Assembly: GCA_902489775.1 (NCBI GenBank)
Contig: CABUBH010000001.1
Span: 53,431-117,430 of the forward strand
Origin: an uncultured Collinsella sp.
GTDB lineage: Bacteria; Actinomycetota; Coriobacteriia; Coriobacteriales; Coriobacteriaceae
Direction: 5' to 3'
Length of the DNA stretch: 64,000 nucleotides
Positions 1-9,024 of the stretch are shown one piece after another; the first letter of the stretch is position 1; each line of letters opens with the position of its first letter. The notes under the pieces were generated by a model. It did no database searches and had not been told where the DNA came from. It saw only the letters and a program-made list of their open reading frames with translations. The position numbers and the translations under genes are program-made.

Positions 1-6
1 AGCCAT
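1..6 (-). CDS. First two codons of a gene leaving the left edge
   Basis: On the minus strand an ATG at positions 6-4 followed by GCT is preceded by a good ribosome binding site (GAGAGGGGA, about 6 bases away). Only Met-Ala is visible, so no function can be given. It lies downstream of the small reading frame at 166-234, which could be its leader peptide. Confidence 0.4.
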
Positions 7-165
7 GACGGTTCCCCTCTCGAACCAAAAATGAATAGCTACGGTATTGCTGCACGGTGGGTGGCGAAAACCCATCCGCGCCTAAACCCGGAATTTTGGG
101 GAACCTGCTTTGCAGCTGATTATTTAGTTGTGCGTCGTCTCTCCCGGAGCCGTGAACATACCTGC

Positions 166-234
166 TCATATGCGACTCCGAGCCATATACAGGGCGCGCG
201 CGGCAACGCGGCGAATGTATGTCGTCTGCGGCAT
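166..234 (-). CDS. Small ORF or leader peptide, 22 aa
   Basis: A 22-codon frame (ATG at 234, TGA at 168-166) follows a near-consensus ribosome binding site, AAAAGGAGG, on the minus strand. The peptide is basic and contains the segment YIRRVAARALYMARSRI. It sits about 160 bases upstream of the gene that starts at position 6, and a possible -10 box (TATAGT) lies roughly 50 bases upstream of its start. Position and a signal much stronger than chance suggest a regulatory leader peptide or a small protein; the sequence does not decide which. The rest of 1-436, the 3' flank of modC, holds an AT-rich patch near 335-360 and nothing else I recognise. Confidence 0.35.
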   Translation of the reverse strand: MPQTTYIRRVAARALYMARSRI

Positions 235-436
235 GTGCGCACCCTCCTTTTCTCGTCGAAGGTAACTATATCAACGGTCATCGACCATGCGAACACCGTT
301 GACATTCGTACGACAGCGTCGTGTGCCGTCGTTTAATAAATTATTATCTTGATTGATAAGAGTTTGTCATCCCTCATTTGGCGAACGGCAAAAACAAAGC
401 CACCGAGGCTTATATCCCCGACAGCATTACCCGACG

Positions 437-1507
437 CTATCGACAAACCAAATGGATCCTGCTGGCATCAAAATGCATGCGCAGCGTCTCGCCTGCTTGC
501 GGCAGCTCGTCGACAGGCATGCCCACCTTGTTGACCTTCCACTGCAGACGCGTGGGCGCATCAGCACGCGGCACGTCCAGCAGCACCAGGCGCTCAAAGC
601 GCGAATCGCTCACTCGGGCCACGTGCAAATCATAGCTGTTGCGACCCCGCTCCGCGCGATTGTCAACATGGAAGTAGCTTGCGCGAATGCCCAGGTACGC
701 CACATTATCGGGAACCTCGCGACCCACGTTAAAGGTCATGCCCCAATCGAGCGCCTCAACTTCCTCGGGCCCGATCTTGCGCGCCCGGCTTGTGTTCTTG
801 CACCCCGTCAGGCGCAGCGCCGCCAGCGTCTGCGGACGACGGACCACGTCCTCGATGGAGCCGATCTCCTCAACATGCCCGTCGTGCATCACGCAGATGC
901 GCTGGCAGAGGCGGCACGCTTCATCGATGTCGTGGCTCACATAGATCACGGTGCGGTTGCACACGTCGAACAGGTCGAGCATGTTCTGCTCGAGCGCGCT
1001 CTTAAGATAGGAATCGAGCGCGCTCATGGGCTCGTCGAACATAAAAATGCCCGGATGCGCCGCCACCATACGGGCAAGCGCCACGCGTTGCTGCTGCCCG
1101 CCCGAGAGTCGCGCGGGGTAGCGGTCGGCAAAATCGGCTAGACCGAAAATGCCCAGATAGCGCTCGGCCAGCCTTTTGCGCGCCACGGCGTCGCCCGCAT
1201 CCTTTACACCGGCGCATACGTTATCGGCCACCGTCATGTTGGGAAAGAGCTGATAGTTTTGGAACAGCAGGGCGCATTTGCGCTCCTGGGGCGACAGGTT
1301 GATGCCCGCCGACGAGTCAAAAAAGGTCACGCCGTTGACGACGATCTTGCCCTCGTCGGGCGTCTCCACGCCGGCAATGCAGCGCAGCGTACAGCTCTTG
1401 CCACAACCCGAGGCACCCAGCAGCGCCACGCGCTCCTCGCCAGCCTCGAGCTGAATGTCGAGAGTAAAGCCGGGATAGCGCTTTTTGATATCCAGAACGA
1501 GCGACAT
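437..1507 (-). CDS. modC: Molybdate ABC transporter ATP-binding protein ModC
   Basis: This cytoplasmic ATPase powers molybdate (possibly tungstate) uptake through ModB. In 356 residues it shows Walker A GASGCGKS at about 31-38, the signature LSGGQQQR at about 134-141, Walker B IFMFDEP at about 154-160 and the switch histidine in YVSHD near 192. The last 120 residues form the extra C-terminal region expected for ModC-type ATPases (TOBE/MOP-like, molybdate sensing), but this part is divergent. It is the last gene of modABC and starts 3 bases after the modB stop codon. The neighbouring modA, modB, moaB and moeA support molybdate over other oxyanions. Confidence 0.92.
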   Translation of the reverse strand: MSLVLDIKKRYPGFTLDIQLEAGEERVALLGASGCGKSCTLRCIAGVETPDEGKIVVNGVTFFDSSAGINLSPQERKCALLFQNYQLFPNMTVADNVCAGVKDAGDAVARKRLAERYLGIFGLADFADRYPARLSGGQQQRVALARMVAAHPGIFMFDEPMSALDSYLKSALEQNMLDLFDVCNRTVIYVSHDIDEACRLCQRICVMHDGHVEEIGSIEDVVRRPQTLAALRLTGCKNTSRARKIGPEEVEALDWGMTFNVGREVPDNVAYLGIRASYFHVDNRAERGRNSYDLHVARVSDSRFERLVLLDVPRADAPTRLQWKVNKVGMPVDELPQAGETLRMHFDASRIHLVCR

Positions 1508-1510
1508 GGC

Positions 1511-2953
1511 TTATCGACCTCCCTTTGCGACCGTGTCATCGCGCATAAGCTCGGCCAACGCCTCGCGATCGATACGCAGCGCATCTCCGCCGACTGGGTC
1601 GAGCGAATCGGTCTGGCCGCCCAGCTGCTTGGCCTGCTTGCGCTCCGCGCGGGACAGGCCGCGCTCGCGATACTTTTGCGAATGCGCCGTGTACATGTTG
1701 ATGAATAGGATGACCAGGAAACTGAACGCAATTACGACCACGACCCAAAAGAGGGCCACCGACGTGTTGCCGCCCATCCACTCAAAGTAGATGGCGATGG
1801 GGATGGTCTGGGTAATGCCGGCGTAGTTGCCCGCAAAGAACAGGGTGCAGCCAAACTCGCCCATGGCACGCGCGAAGGCGAGCACCGTGCCGGCGGCAAT
1901 CGAGGGCCAGCCAAGCGGCATCATAAGCTTGGTAAAGATGCGACGCTCGGACCAGCCAAGTGTGCGCGCCGCATCGAGCATCTGCGTGTCGAGGCTCTCG
2001 AAGGCTCCGAGCGCCGTGCGGTAGACCAGCGGAAACGACACAACGACGGCCGAAATGACCGCCGCGGGCCAGGTAAAGACGATCGAGACGCCGTGCGCGA
2101 TGAGCCACCGGCCCACCCCGGTCGAGCGGCCAAACAGCATGAGGAGCAAAAAGCCGCAGACCGTGGGCGGCAGCACCATAGGAATCGTAAAGACCGAATC
2201 GAGCAGGCCCTTGATGCGACTCGAGGTACCCATAGTCTTCCACGCGGCAAACAGGCCCAGTGCAAAGGCAATCACTAGGGCGAGGCCGCTCGTTTTGATA
2301 GACACCCAAAACGGGCGATAGTCGATGTCGCCCAAAAAGGAAGTCAGAGAGGTCAAGGGCCCCTGCTCATCCCGCAACACGACAGACGATGCCTCTACCA
2401 TTTGAGCGCTATCAAGCCAACGCGCGCCGCCCTTGGCATCACCCGAGGCCGATGCAATCACCACATAGCGGTCCCCATCCGCACCGCGCTCGTCAAAGCC
2501 ATAGGTATACCCGCCGGCGTCAAACGTTGTTTCCGCCGTGACATACCAAGGAAGATCCACGTCCCCTAGCTGCGCACCTCCCATGCAGTTTACGCTGTCG
2601 AGCTCACAGACGAGGGCCTTGAGACCCGATACGCACTCGTTGTCCTGCGGATCCAATCCATACTTCTCGACCGCCTTGGGCGATATCCACACCACAACGC
2701 GATCGGCAGCAGGCGCCACTACAAGGTCCACGTCCTCGTCAACGGGAAACCGGTAGCCCTCAGGCTGGCCCTCCATGGCACGAGCGGTCCCCTTGGCCAA
2801 CCGCTCAAAACCCTCGATCCCATAGGAAAGCCCATGGGCGGTCGCAGCAACCTGAGCTCCATCCTCAGCGTCTCCGGCAAACGCAAATCCCGGCACCCAG
2901 CAAAGCGTGAAGGTTAAAGCACAGGCGACAAGGATGCGGAATCTATTAAGCAC
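1511..2953 (-). CDS. modB: Molybdate ABC transporter permease ModB with an extra secreted N-terminal domain
   Basis: The C-terminal half is a normal ModB permease. It has five or six membrane segments and the coupling region around GAFESLDTQMLDAARTLGWS, followed by RAMGEFG. The N-terminal half is unusual: a clear signal peptide (cleavage near GFAFA/GDAED), then about 190 residues of an unrecognised extracytoplasmic domain with three Cys (segment NECVSGLKALVCELDSVNC), then the first permease helix. I start at GTG 2953, since TTGGAG lies 6 bases upstream and the signal peptide then begins correctly. A longer frame to a GTG at 3022 overlaps the modA stop but has a poor ribosome binding site. From 2953 the product is 480 residues, about twice the family norm of roughly 220-270. 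Confidence 0.88.
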   Translation of the reverse strand: MLNRFRILVACALTFTLCWVPGFAFAGDAEDGAQVAATAHGLSYGIEGFERLAKGTARAMEGQPEGYRFPVDEDVDLVVAPAADRVVVWISPKAVEKYGLDPQDNECVSGLKALVCELDSVNCMGGAQLGDVDLPWYVTAETTFDAGGYTYGFDERGADGDRYVVIASASGDAKGGARWLDSAQMVEASSVVLRDEQGPLTSLTSFLGDIDYRPFWVSIKTSGLALVIAFALGLFAAWKTMGTSSRIKGLLDSVFTIPMVLPPTVCGFLLLMLFGRSTGVGRWLIAHGVSIVFTWPAAVISAVVVSFPLVYRTALGAFESLDTQMLDAARTLGWSERRIFTKLMMPLGWPSIAAGTVLAFARAMGEFGCTLFFAGNYAGITQTIPIAIYFEWMGGNTSVALFWVVVVIAFSFLVILFINMYTAHSQKYRERGLSRAERKQAKQLGGQTDSLDPVGGDALRIDREALAELMRDDTVAKGGR

Positions 2954-3021
2954 GAAAAGCTCCAAGCGAATACAAGGACGGAGTGAAACACAAAACGATG
3001 GAATTATCGCGCCAAGCCGCA

Positions 3022-3897
3022 CTACGCGGAAAGCTCAAAGCCGTACTTAGCCCAAATCTTCTGAGCCTTCTTGTTGGTCAGGCAAAAGTCGATAAACGCC
3101 TTGGCCTCGTCGGCGTGCTCGGAGCTCTCGGCAACGGCACCCGGGTACACGATGGGCTTGTGCGAATCCTCGGGGCACACGAAGGCCTCCTCGATGCCGT
3201 CGTAGCGGAAGATATCGGAGCTGTAGACAAAACCGGCCACGCAGTCGCCTGTGGACACATAGGCGGCGGCGGTACCAACTTTGTCGGCCAGGGCCACCTT
3301 GTCGGCGATCTCGGGAGCATACTCGCCATCGTCGCCCTCGGTGCCGGTGTAGAGGCCCACGGAGGCCAGGGCCTGGTTGGCGTACTTGCCGGCGGGAACG
3401 GTCTTGGCGTCGCCGATGGCGATCTTGCCGTCCAGATTCGCGACGTCGGCGATGACCTCGACCTTGGTGTCGGAGCCCTCGGCGCGAATGATCACGAGAT
3501 CGTTGACGAACATATCCTCACGGGTGTCGGCGTCGACGAGCTCGGCGGCCTCGGCGTCGTCCATGGTGCCCTTGGAAGCGGTGATGAGCACGTCGACCGC
3601 AGCACCGGCGCGCATCTGCTCGACAAGGTCGCCGGACGCTTTGAACTGCGTGTCGGCAAACGTGGTACCGGTCTGCTCGGTGTAGAGCTCCTGAACCTCG
3701 GGCAGAGCCTTCTCGAGCGAGTTGGCGGCAAAGACCTGCAGCTCGACAGCCTTCTTCTTAGAGGAAGACTTGGCGGAGCCGGCATCGGAACCAGCGGGCT
3801 CGGACGTCTTGTTGCCCGAGCAGCCAGCAAGGCCAAAGCCGGCGGCAGCGGCAGCAGAAAGCGAGACAAAACCGCGGCGTGAAACCATATCGAACAT
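3022..3897 (-). CDS. modA: Molybdate-binding lipoprotein ModA
   Basis: This is the solute-binding protein that delivers molybdate to ModBC. The start is a basic RR segment, a hydrophobic run and the lipobox LAGC (SRRGFVSLSAAAAAGFGLAGC), so it should be exported and lipid-anchored. The mature part has ModA family landmarks: an early FAANSLEKALPEV segment, SGDLVEQMRAGAAVDVLITAS, and a C-terminal IDFCLTNKKAQKIWAKYGF. I prefer ATG 3897, six bases after AAAGGG, over the in-frame TTG at 3903; the product is then 291 residues. It is the first gene of modABC and has its own promoter with a palindrome upstream. Confidence 0.92.
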   Translation of the reverse strand: MFDMVSRRGFVSLSAAAAAGFGLAGCSGNKTSEPAGSDAGSAKSSSKKKAVELQVFAANSLEKALPEVQELYTEQTGTTFADTQFKASGDLVEQMRAGAAVDVLITASKGTMDDAEAAELVDADTREDMFVNDLVIIRAEGSDTKVEVIADVANLDGKIAIGDAKTVPAGKYANQALASVGLYTGTEGDDGEYAPEIADKVALADKVGTAAAYVSTGDCVAGFVYSSDIFRYDGIEEAFVCPEDSHKPIVYPGAVAESSEHADEAKAFIDFCLTNKKAQKIWAKYGFELSA

Positions 3898-3957
3898 ATT
3901 CAACCCTTTCGGACCTTGTGCCCGGGTACCCCACCGCGGGCTTTAAACTGCAATCAG

Positions 3958-4000
3958 ATTATACTTCTACGAGAATAATGATAGTGAGAAATTATTCTCG
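3958..4000 (-). promoter_or_regulatory. modA promoter with overlapping palindromic operator
   Basis: Read on the minus strand, a perfect -10 box TATAAT lies at 3963-3958, about 60 bases upstream of modA. A perfect 10-bp inverted repeat, CGAGAATAAT (3970-3979) and ATTATTCTCG (3991-4000), separated by 11 bases, covers the -35 region. A further AGAGAATA half-site-like copy lies at 4003-4010. The geometry fits a dimeric repressor, presumably molybdate-responsive. The sequence does not look to me like the usual ModE site, so the regulator is unknown. Confidence 0.55.
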
Positions 4001-4100
4001 CCAGAGAATATAGTTTCGAGTTGCCGTGCACCTTGGCGTCGCTTCGGCGGAAAACAAAAGCGGAGCAGCCGTTCTGGTCGCCCCGCCGCAGGTAAACCGC

Positions 4101-4580
4101 TTAGTTGGTATGTCCGCCGCCCGCCGTCATTTGGGCCGCATGCTCCAGCTGATCGCTCACGGCCTCCCAGCTTTCGCGGGCCGCTTTCGTAGATCCCGGA
4201 AAGTTGATGACAAGTGTATACCCACGCTGCATGCACACGGCACGCGAGAGCATAGCGCGGCGCGTCTTGGTCATCGAGTACGCGCGAATCGCCTCGGCAA
4301 TACCCGGCACATCGCGGTCGCAGACGGAACGCGTCGCCTCGGGCGTTACATCGCGCATCGAAAGACCCGTGCCGCCGCAGGTGAGCACGACATTGGCGTG
4401 GCACTCATCGGCGGCTTCCACAATGGCATCACCGATTTCGCTGACGTCGTCGCGCACGACCACATGTGAGGCGACCGTCCAGCCCTGCGCCTCGATAAGT
4501 TCCTCGAGGGCGGCTCCAGCCTCGTCCTGGGCAAGATCGCGCGTATCCGAGCACGTCACGATCGATATCTTCAGCTCCAT
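4101..4580 (-). CDS. moaB: Molybdopterin adenylyltransferase, MoaB/MogA family
   Basis: It activates molybdopterin as the adenylylated form, which MoeA then uses for metal insertion. The 159-residue product has the family landmarks: ISIVTCSDTR near the start, the nucleotide-binding TCGGTG followed by RDVTPEAT, and a late INFPGSTKAARESWE segment. The start at ATG 4580 follows AGGAGG at good spacing. A longer upstream frame would run into moeA and is rejected. It lies 10 bases downstream of moeA in the same direction, so the two are almost certainly cotranscribed. MoaB and MogA names are used loosely in this family; position next to moeA supports the role, not the exact name. Confidence 0.88.
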   Translation of the reverse strand: MELKISIVTCSDTRDLAQDEAGAALEELIEAQGWTVASHVVVRDDVSEIGDAIVEAADECHANVVLTCGGTGLSMRDVTPEATRSVCDRDVPGIAEAIRAYSMTKTRRAMLSRAVCMQRGYTLVINFPGSTKAARESWEAVSDQLEHAAQMTAGGGHTN

Positions 4581-4590
4581 AGCATTCCTC

Positions 4591-5853
4591 CTACAACACG
4601 GCGCCCTCGGGCAGGTCGACGCGAACAACGTCCACGGCATCTCCCGCCTTGAGCTCGCACGGTCCTTCGTCAATACGCAACAGGCAGTTCGCACGCTGCA
4701 TAGTTCCAAGCAGCGCCGAATTCTGTGTCTTAGCCTCGGTCACCAACAACTCACCGGTCTCGGGGTCGCGCAAAACCGTGGCGCGATCGAAGAAGCGTCG
4801 GTCCTGGCGCTTCTTCACGCAGTGCGTCAATATCGCCTGCTGCACGGGACGCGCACCCTCGGCAAAGCCGCGCATCTTGCGGATCGCCGGACGAGCGAGC
4901 ATCTCAAAGCCCACATACGCCGCAGCCGGATTGCCTGAAAGCCCCAGGTAGGGCTTACCTCCGAGCAAGCCAAACGTGATGGCCTTGCCGGGACGCATCG
5001 AGATGCGGTCAAACAGCACCTCGCCCTCGCGCCGGACGAGCGCCGTCACGAAATCGTAGTCGCCCGCCGAGGCGCCACCGCTCGTAATGACAAAATCGCA
5101 CTCCTGCACGGCGCGATGCACCAGATCGGCAATCGCCTGCTCATCATCGGGCGCAATGCCGTAGAACACGGGCTCGGCGCCGGCATCGAGCGCCTCGGCC
5201 ATCAGCGCCGAGGAGTTGGAATCGCGAATCTGACCGCGCGCCGGCACCTTACTCGGTGCGACCAGTTCCGTGCCCAGCGAGATGATGCCCACACGTGGGG
5301 CAGCGTGCACCTTCACGCTCGCGTATCCGGCACTTGCCAGCAGACCCGCGCCCGCCGGAGCCACGACCTCGCCGGCGTGCATCACAACATCGCCGGCATG
5401 GGCCTCCTCGGCAGCAGAGCGAACGTTCTCCCCCACTTTAGCAGGCGCCGAGAAGCTCACGTGCGAGCCCTCGTTGCCGTCGCCATCGAGCACGTCGACG
5501 ATCTCGTATTTCACTACGGCATCGGCGCCCTCGGGCACCGGCGCGCCTGTCATGATGCGGACCGTCTCGCCCACTCCGATTGTGCCCTCAAACACATGGC
5601 CCGCGGCCTCATGTCCGATAACGTCGAGCGTCACCGGCGCCTCGCCAGACGTCTGCGCCAAGTCCGCCGAGCGCACGGCATATCCGTCCATAGCGCTGTT
5701 GGCAAACGGCGAGATGTCGATATCGGCCACCGCGTCCTCGGCCAAGGGAAGACCGGTGGCCTGCCACACGGGACTCTCGACGAGATCGGTCGGAGCAACG
5801 TGCGACAGAACAATCGACTGCGCGTCCTCCAGCGGAATGAGCTTCTCTGTCAT
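4591..5853 (-). CDS. moeA: Molybdopterin molybdenumtransferase MoeA
   Basis: It inserts molybdate into adenylylated molybdopterin to finish the molybdenum cofactor. In 420 residues it shows the MoeA layout: the N-terminal block around SPFANSAMDGYAVR, the middle MoCF-like domain with SLGTELV and RDSNSSAL, then ITSGGASAGDYDF and LGLSGNPAAAYVGFE, and a C-terminal beta domain ending in VDVVRVDLPEG. I use ATG 5853, with AAGAGG about 5 bases upstream; a GTG two codons earlier is possible. It heads the moeA-moaB pair, and the linked modABC operon points to molybdoenzymes encoded elsewhere. Confidence 0.93.
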   Translation of the reverse strand: MTEKLIPLEDAQSIVLSHVAPTDLVESPVWQATGLPLAEDAVADIDISPFANSAMDGYAVRSADLAQTSGEAPVTLDVIGHEAAGHVFEGTIGVGETVRIMTGAPVPEGADAVVKYEIVDVLDGDGNEGSHVSFSAPAKVGENVRSAAEEAHAGDVVMHAGEVVAPAGAGLLASAGYASVKVHAAPRVGIISLGTELVAPSKVPARGQIRDSNSSALMAEALDAGAEPVFYGIAPDDEQAIADLVHRAVQECDFVITSGGASAGDYDFVTALVRREGEVLFDRISMRPGKAITFGLLGGKPYLGLSGNPAAAYVGFEMLARPAIRKMRGFAEGARPVQQAILTHCVKKRQDRRFFDRATVLRDPETGELLVTEAKTQNSALLGTMQRANCLLRIDEGPCELKAGDAVDVVRVDLPEGAVL

Positions 5854-6027
5854 ATGCACCTCTTAATGCCACGGCGCACAACAGGGGCGCCGATTCTTTA
5901 TGCTTGTCTAAGTATAATCCCCGACGCGCGACCGCGACTTGGCCTGTACCCGCAAATACACCTGTCGGCCGCAAGCCGCGAAACAGAATGGAAACCAACC
6001 CATCGGCTCGTCGCGTTTACCGCGTTT

Positions 6028-6033
6028 TATAAT
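6028..6033 (+). promoter_or_regulatory. -10 box for the ClC gene
   Basis: A perfect TATAAT lies 30 bases upstream of the ClC start, in the context TTTATAATGCT that also occurs before thiD. No convincing -35 box is seen. The start codon has AGAGGA at good spacing. Confidence 0.4.
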
Positions 6034-6062
6034 GCTCGTGATGCAACCAAAAAGAGGAACGT

Positions 6063-7484
6063 ATGGCTTTTACCGACAAACCCGAAAGCGCAAACGAGGC
6101 GCAGGATCATTCCCAGCCGCTCGACGACGGCGGCTTTTTCTCCCTGAACGACGTCATCACGGCAGGCAGGCATCAACTTACCCGCTCCGAGCATCTCTTG
6201 GCTGCCGACACGCGCCGCAACGCCCGCAACCTACTCGCGAGCGCCAAGTTGCTCGTACTCGTCGTCATCGTCTCGCTCGCCATGGGCGTTGCCGCTTGGG
6301 CGTTTTTGGCCTCGCTGAATATCGCGACCGACTATCGCGAGCACCATGTGTGGGTCTACGCCTTGCTTCCCGTTGTGGGCATGGCCACCGCGTGGGTCTA
6401 CAAGAACCACGGTCTTGCCGCCAAACGCGGTAACAACCTGGTCATCGACTCCGCTCTGGGCACACGCCTCATCCATATGCGCATGGCCGTCCTCACCTTC
6501 GTCTGCTCCACGCTCACGCACCTAACGGGCGGATCGGCCGGTCGCGAGGGAGCCGCGGTTCAGATTGGCGGCACCATCGCCAGCAACATCTCGAGCCTCG
6601 CCCACCTCAAAAAGCATGATCACCACGACCTCATGCTCGCCGGCATCTCGTCGGCCTTTGGCGCCGTATTCGGCTCGCCCCTTGCCGGAGCTTTCTTTGG
6701 CATGGAGATGTGCTTTATCGGCAAGATCGACTACACCGCAGGCATCTACTGCCTCGTCGCCTCGTTTACCGGCTACTTTACATCGCTTGCCTTGGGAACC
6801 GAGTACGAGGCGAATGTTATCGCCAGCGTTCCCGCCATGTCGCCCAAAACGGTCGTCATCGTTGTTACCAGCGCCATTATCTTCGGTCTGACGGCACGCC
6901 TCTTTGCCTGGTCGGTTCGAACCGTCAAGAGCCTGTACGGTCGCTTTATCACCAATTACCTTGTTCGCGCACTTATAGGCGCACTCGTGGTGCTCGCGGC
7001 CTACGCGATGCTCGACGCCTGGAAGTATGCCGGCCTTGCCACCTGGCTCTCAGGTGCCGGGTTCGCTGGTAACACAACCCTGGCGGACGCAGCCATCAAG
7101 CTCGTGGTGACGGCGCTCACCCTGGGCGCCGGCTTCCAAGGCGGCGAGGTCACGCCCCTGTTTGGCATCGGTGCGGCGCTCGGCGGCTGGATCGGTTGCC
7201 TCGTCGGAATCGACCCCAGTTTTCTGGCGGCTCTCGGCATGCTCGGCGTGTTCTGCGCCGGCCTCAACGTGCCCATCACCACCTGCATGATGGCCATCGA
7301 CCTGTTCCACGGCACGGCCGCCGGCTTCTTCGTGATCGTGGCGTTTATCAGCTATCTCGCCGGCGGCCACCGCGGCGTGTACCCCGCCCAGCGCATCATC
7401 TCACCTAAGCGCCGCTCGCTTATTGTGGACGAGGGCGGCACGGTGGCAGAGGCTATCGAGCGCCACAACGACCTGATAGAGTAG
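6063..7484 (+). CDS. ClC family chloride channel or H+/Cl- exchanger
   Basis: This 473-residue integral membrane protein has many hydrophobic helices and the ClC selectivity-filter segments: GGSAGREGAAVQIG (usually GREGP), SSAFGAVFGSPLAGAFFGME, and the later GAGFQGGEVTPLFGIGAALG. The external gating region matches the eukaryotic-like and bacterial ClC core; no CBS domains follow. The N-terminal 60 residues are hydrophilic and cytoplasmic. The last 40 residues are a short soluble tail. Transporter versus channel cannot be read from the motifs alone. It is transcribed separately from moeA, which is divergent. Confidence 0.9.
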   Translation: MAFTDKPESANEAQDHSQPLDDGGFFSLNDVITAGRHQLTRSEHLLAADTRRNARNLLASAKLLVLVVIVSLAMGVAAWAFLASLNIATDYREHHVWVYALLPVVGMATAWVYKNHGLAAKRGNNLVIDSALGTRLIHMRMAVLTFVCSTLTHLTGGSAGREGAAVQIGGTIASNISSLAHLKKHDHHDLMLAGISSAFGAVFGSPLAGAFFGMEMCFIGKIDYTAGIYCLVASFTGYFTSLALGTEYEANVIASVPAMSPKTVVIVVTSAIIFGLTARLFAWSVRTVKSLYGRFITNYLVRALIGALVVLAAYAMLDAWKYAGLATWLSGAGFAGNTTLADAAIKLVVTALTLGAGFQGGEVTPLFGIGAALGGWIGCLVGIDPSFLAALGMLGVFCAGLNVPITTCMMAIDLFHGTAAGFFVIVAFISYLAGGHRGVYPAQRIISPKRRSLIVDEGGTVAEAIERHNDLIE

Positions 7485-7571
7485 ACGTTAGTATTCGCCG
7501 TGCAGCCACAATCGGGAGCAATTCGACCCGAGCGAGACCGCACCGTCACGTCATACGCCGGGAGTCGCCCC

Positions 7572-8534
7572 ATGCACGGAACTGATTTTGGTCGCACGCT
7601 CATCATCGCCAACCCAGCCGCCCAGTCGGGTGCGGCACGCGAAGTTGCCGAGCGCCTGCAACGCTTTTTGGATATGACCGCGCGCGAATCCCAGTTTGAC
7701 CTGGTGCTAACCGAGCACATGGGACACGCCAAGGAGCTTGCCGCACAGGCTCAGGGCTATCGCACCGTTATCGCACTCGGCGGCGACGGCGTGATCCACG
7801 AGGTCGTCAACGGGCTTATGACGCAAAAGGAGGACGCCCGCCCCGCTCTTGCTATCCTGCCCGTGGGCTCCGGCAACGATTTTGCCCAGACGCTCGGCAT
7901 CGAAGATTTCTCCGGCAAGGATTTTGGCGCGCTGCTCACCTGTGAGCTGCAGCGTCAGGACATCGGGCGGATTCGCTCATGGAACCCCGCAAGCGGTAGC
8001 GACGAGGCCACCGTTGAGTACTACGACCAGACGCTTTCGGTTGGCATCGATGCCGCCATCGGCCTTGGCACCACCGAGCTACGCAAAAAGACCGGCTTAA
8101 CGGGCGCTCCGCTCTACACCCTCTCGGGACTTGAGCAGTTTGGCCTGCGCTATCGCAACTACCCCATGACAGCCAGCTTTGATCGCGCGCCCGCCGAGCG
8201 CGTGAGGGCGATTATCATGGCGATTCAGCTGGGCCCCACGTATGGATCGGGCTATCGCATCTGCCCCGATGCCGACCCATGCGACGGCGTACTCGACGTC
8301 TGCTACGCCTGCGGCCCCGTCCCTCGCGCGGTAGCCCTGCCTATGTTCCTTTCGGCCAAGGACGGCCACCATACCAAGTTGCCGCCGGTTCGCATGCGCC
8401 GCTGCCGCCATGCGGAGCTCACCTTTGAGGAGCCAGACTACCCCATCCAGGCCGACGGCGAGCCCGTTGTCGCCTCGCGCATCGAGGTCGACATCCTTCC
8501 CACCGCTCTCGAGGTCTGGCACCCAACCCGCTAA
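7572..8534 (+). CDS. Diacylglycerol kinase family lipid kinase
   Basis: This 320-residue soluble kinase belongs to the DagK/YegS/sphingosine-kinase fold. It has the glycine-rich ATP site ALGGDGVIHEVVNGL (GGDGT in most relatives), the PVGSGNDFAQ motif, and the lid segment with CDGVLDVCYA near the C-terminus. It probably phosphorylates diacylglycerol or a related lipid in phospholipid turnover; the exact substrate is not visible. The start at ATG 7572 has GGGAG 8 bases upstream, and a frame extending to about 7500 lacks a binding site. It begins 87 bases after the ClC stop and may share its transcript. Confidence 0.85.
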   Translation: MHGTDFGRTLIIANPAAQSGAAREVAERLQRFLDMTARESQFDLVLTEHMGHAKELAAQAQGYRTVIALGGDGVIHEVVNGLMTQKEDARPALAILPVGSGNDFAQTLGIEDFSGKDFGALLTCELQRQDIGRIRSWNPASGSDEATVEYYDQTLSVGIDAAIGLGTTELRKKTGLTGAPLYTLSGLEQFGLRYRNYPMTASFDRAPAERVRAIIMAIQLGPTYGSGYRICPDADPCDGVLDVCYACGPVPRAVALPMFLSAKDGHHTKLPPVRMRRCRHAELTFEEPDYPIQADGEPVVASRIEVDILPTALEVWHPTR

Positions 8535-8542
8535 CCCCACCT

Positions 8543-8611
8543 AAGTTGCGGTGAAATAGGGACTGTTTATGCAGCTAAAGCCGCAAAACAGTCCCTATTT
8601 CACCGCAACTT
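8543..8611. repeat. Stem-loop repeat, TTGCGGTGAAATA family, copy 1
   Basis: A 69-base near-perfect palindrome bounded by AAGTTGCGGTGAAATA and its complement. The inner stem is GGGACTGTTT paired with AAACAGTCCC. It lies between convergent genes and can form a very stable hairpin in either transcript. Copies 2 and 3 are at 29857-29923 and 30803-30865. Confidence 0.85.
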
Positions 8612-8620
8612 ATGAGGAGG

Positions 8621-9001
8621 CTATTCGTCGCTGCCCGGTTTGCGACGGTTGGCCTTTTTAATGGCGTTGAAGTGCTTGTCATTGAGCCTGCGCTGGCGTG
8701 AGCGCTGAGGCACCTTGGTCTTTACGCGTCGGCGCGGTGGACGCCCGCGACGCTCAAGCTCAGCGCGCAGCTTACGCAGGCAGCTGCTACGGTTTTGGAA
8801 CTGACTGCGGCTCTCGCGCGCTGTCACGGTAATCCCCGAAGGGATATGTTTCATGCGTACCGCCGAGTCCGTCGTGTTCACGCCCTGTCCGCCCGGACCT
8901 GTCGCGCGAAACACCTGCACCTCGCAATCGCGCGCCAACTCCTCGACCGACATCTCGGCATAGCGCGCATACTCGCGCCATCCCATCTTGTTCTCATCCA
9001 T
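8621..9001 (-). CDS. Peptide chain release factor-like protein with GGQ motif (ArfB/PrfH type)
   Basis: This 126-residue protein holds the catalytic peptidyl-tRNA hydrolysis motif in [17 protein letters not shown], followed by the class I release factor signature around HIPSGITV and [15 protein letters not shown]. No codon-recognition domain precedes it. The C-terminal 40 residues are rich in Arg and Lys, as in ArfB, whose basic tail enters the empty mRNA channel of stalled ribosomes. Rescue of non-stop ribosomes is therefore the likely job, by family. The start at ATG 9001 follows GGAGGTGTTGAT. It is separated from upstream xpt by a terminator. Confidence 0.82.
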   Translation of the reverse strand: MDENKMGWREYARYAEMSVEELARDCEVQVFRATGPGGQGVNTTDSAVRMKHIPSGITVTARESRSQFQNRSSCLRKLRAELERRGRPPRRRVKTKVPQRSRQRRLNDKHFNAIKKANRRKPGSDE

Positions 9002-9024
9002 ATCAACACCTCCCCTCATAAAAA

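Noticed and set aside
5854..6062. Molybdenum-cofactor riboswitch before moeA
   Set aside because: The leader is short and lacks the conserved helices; only a TATACT-like -10 is seen.
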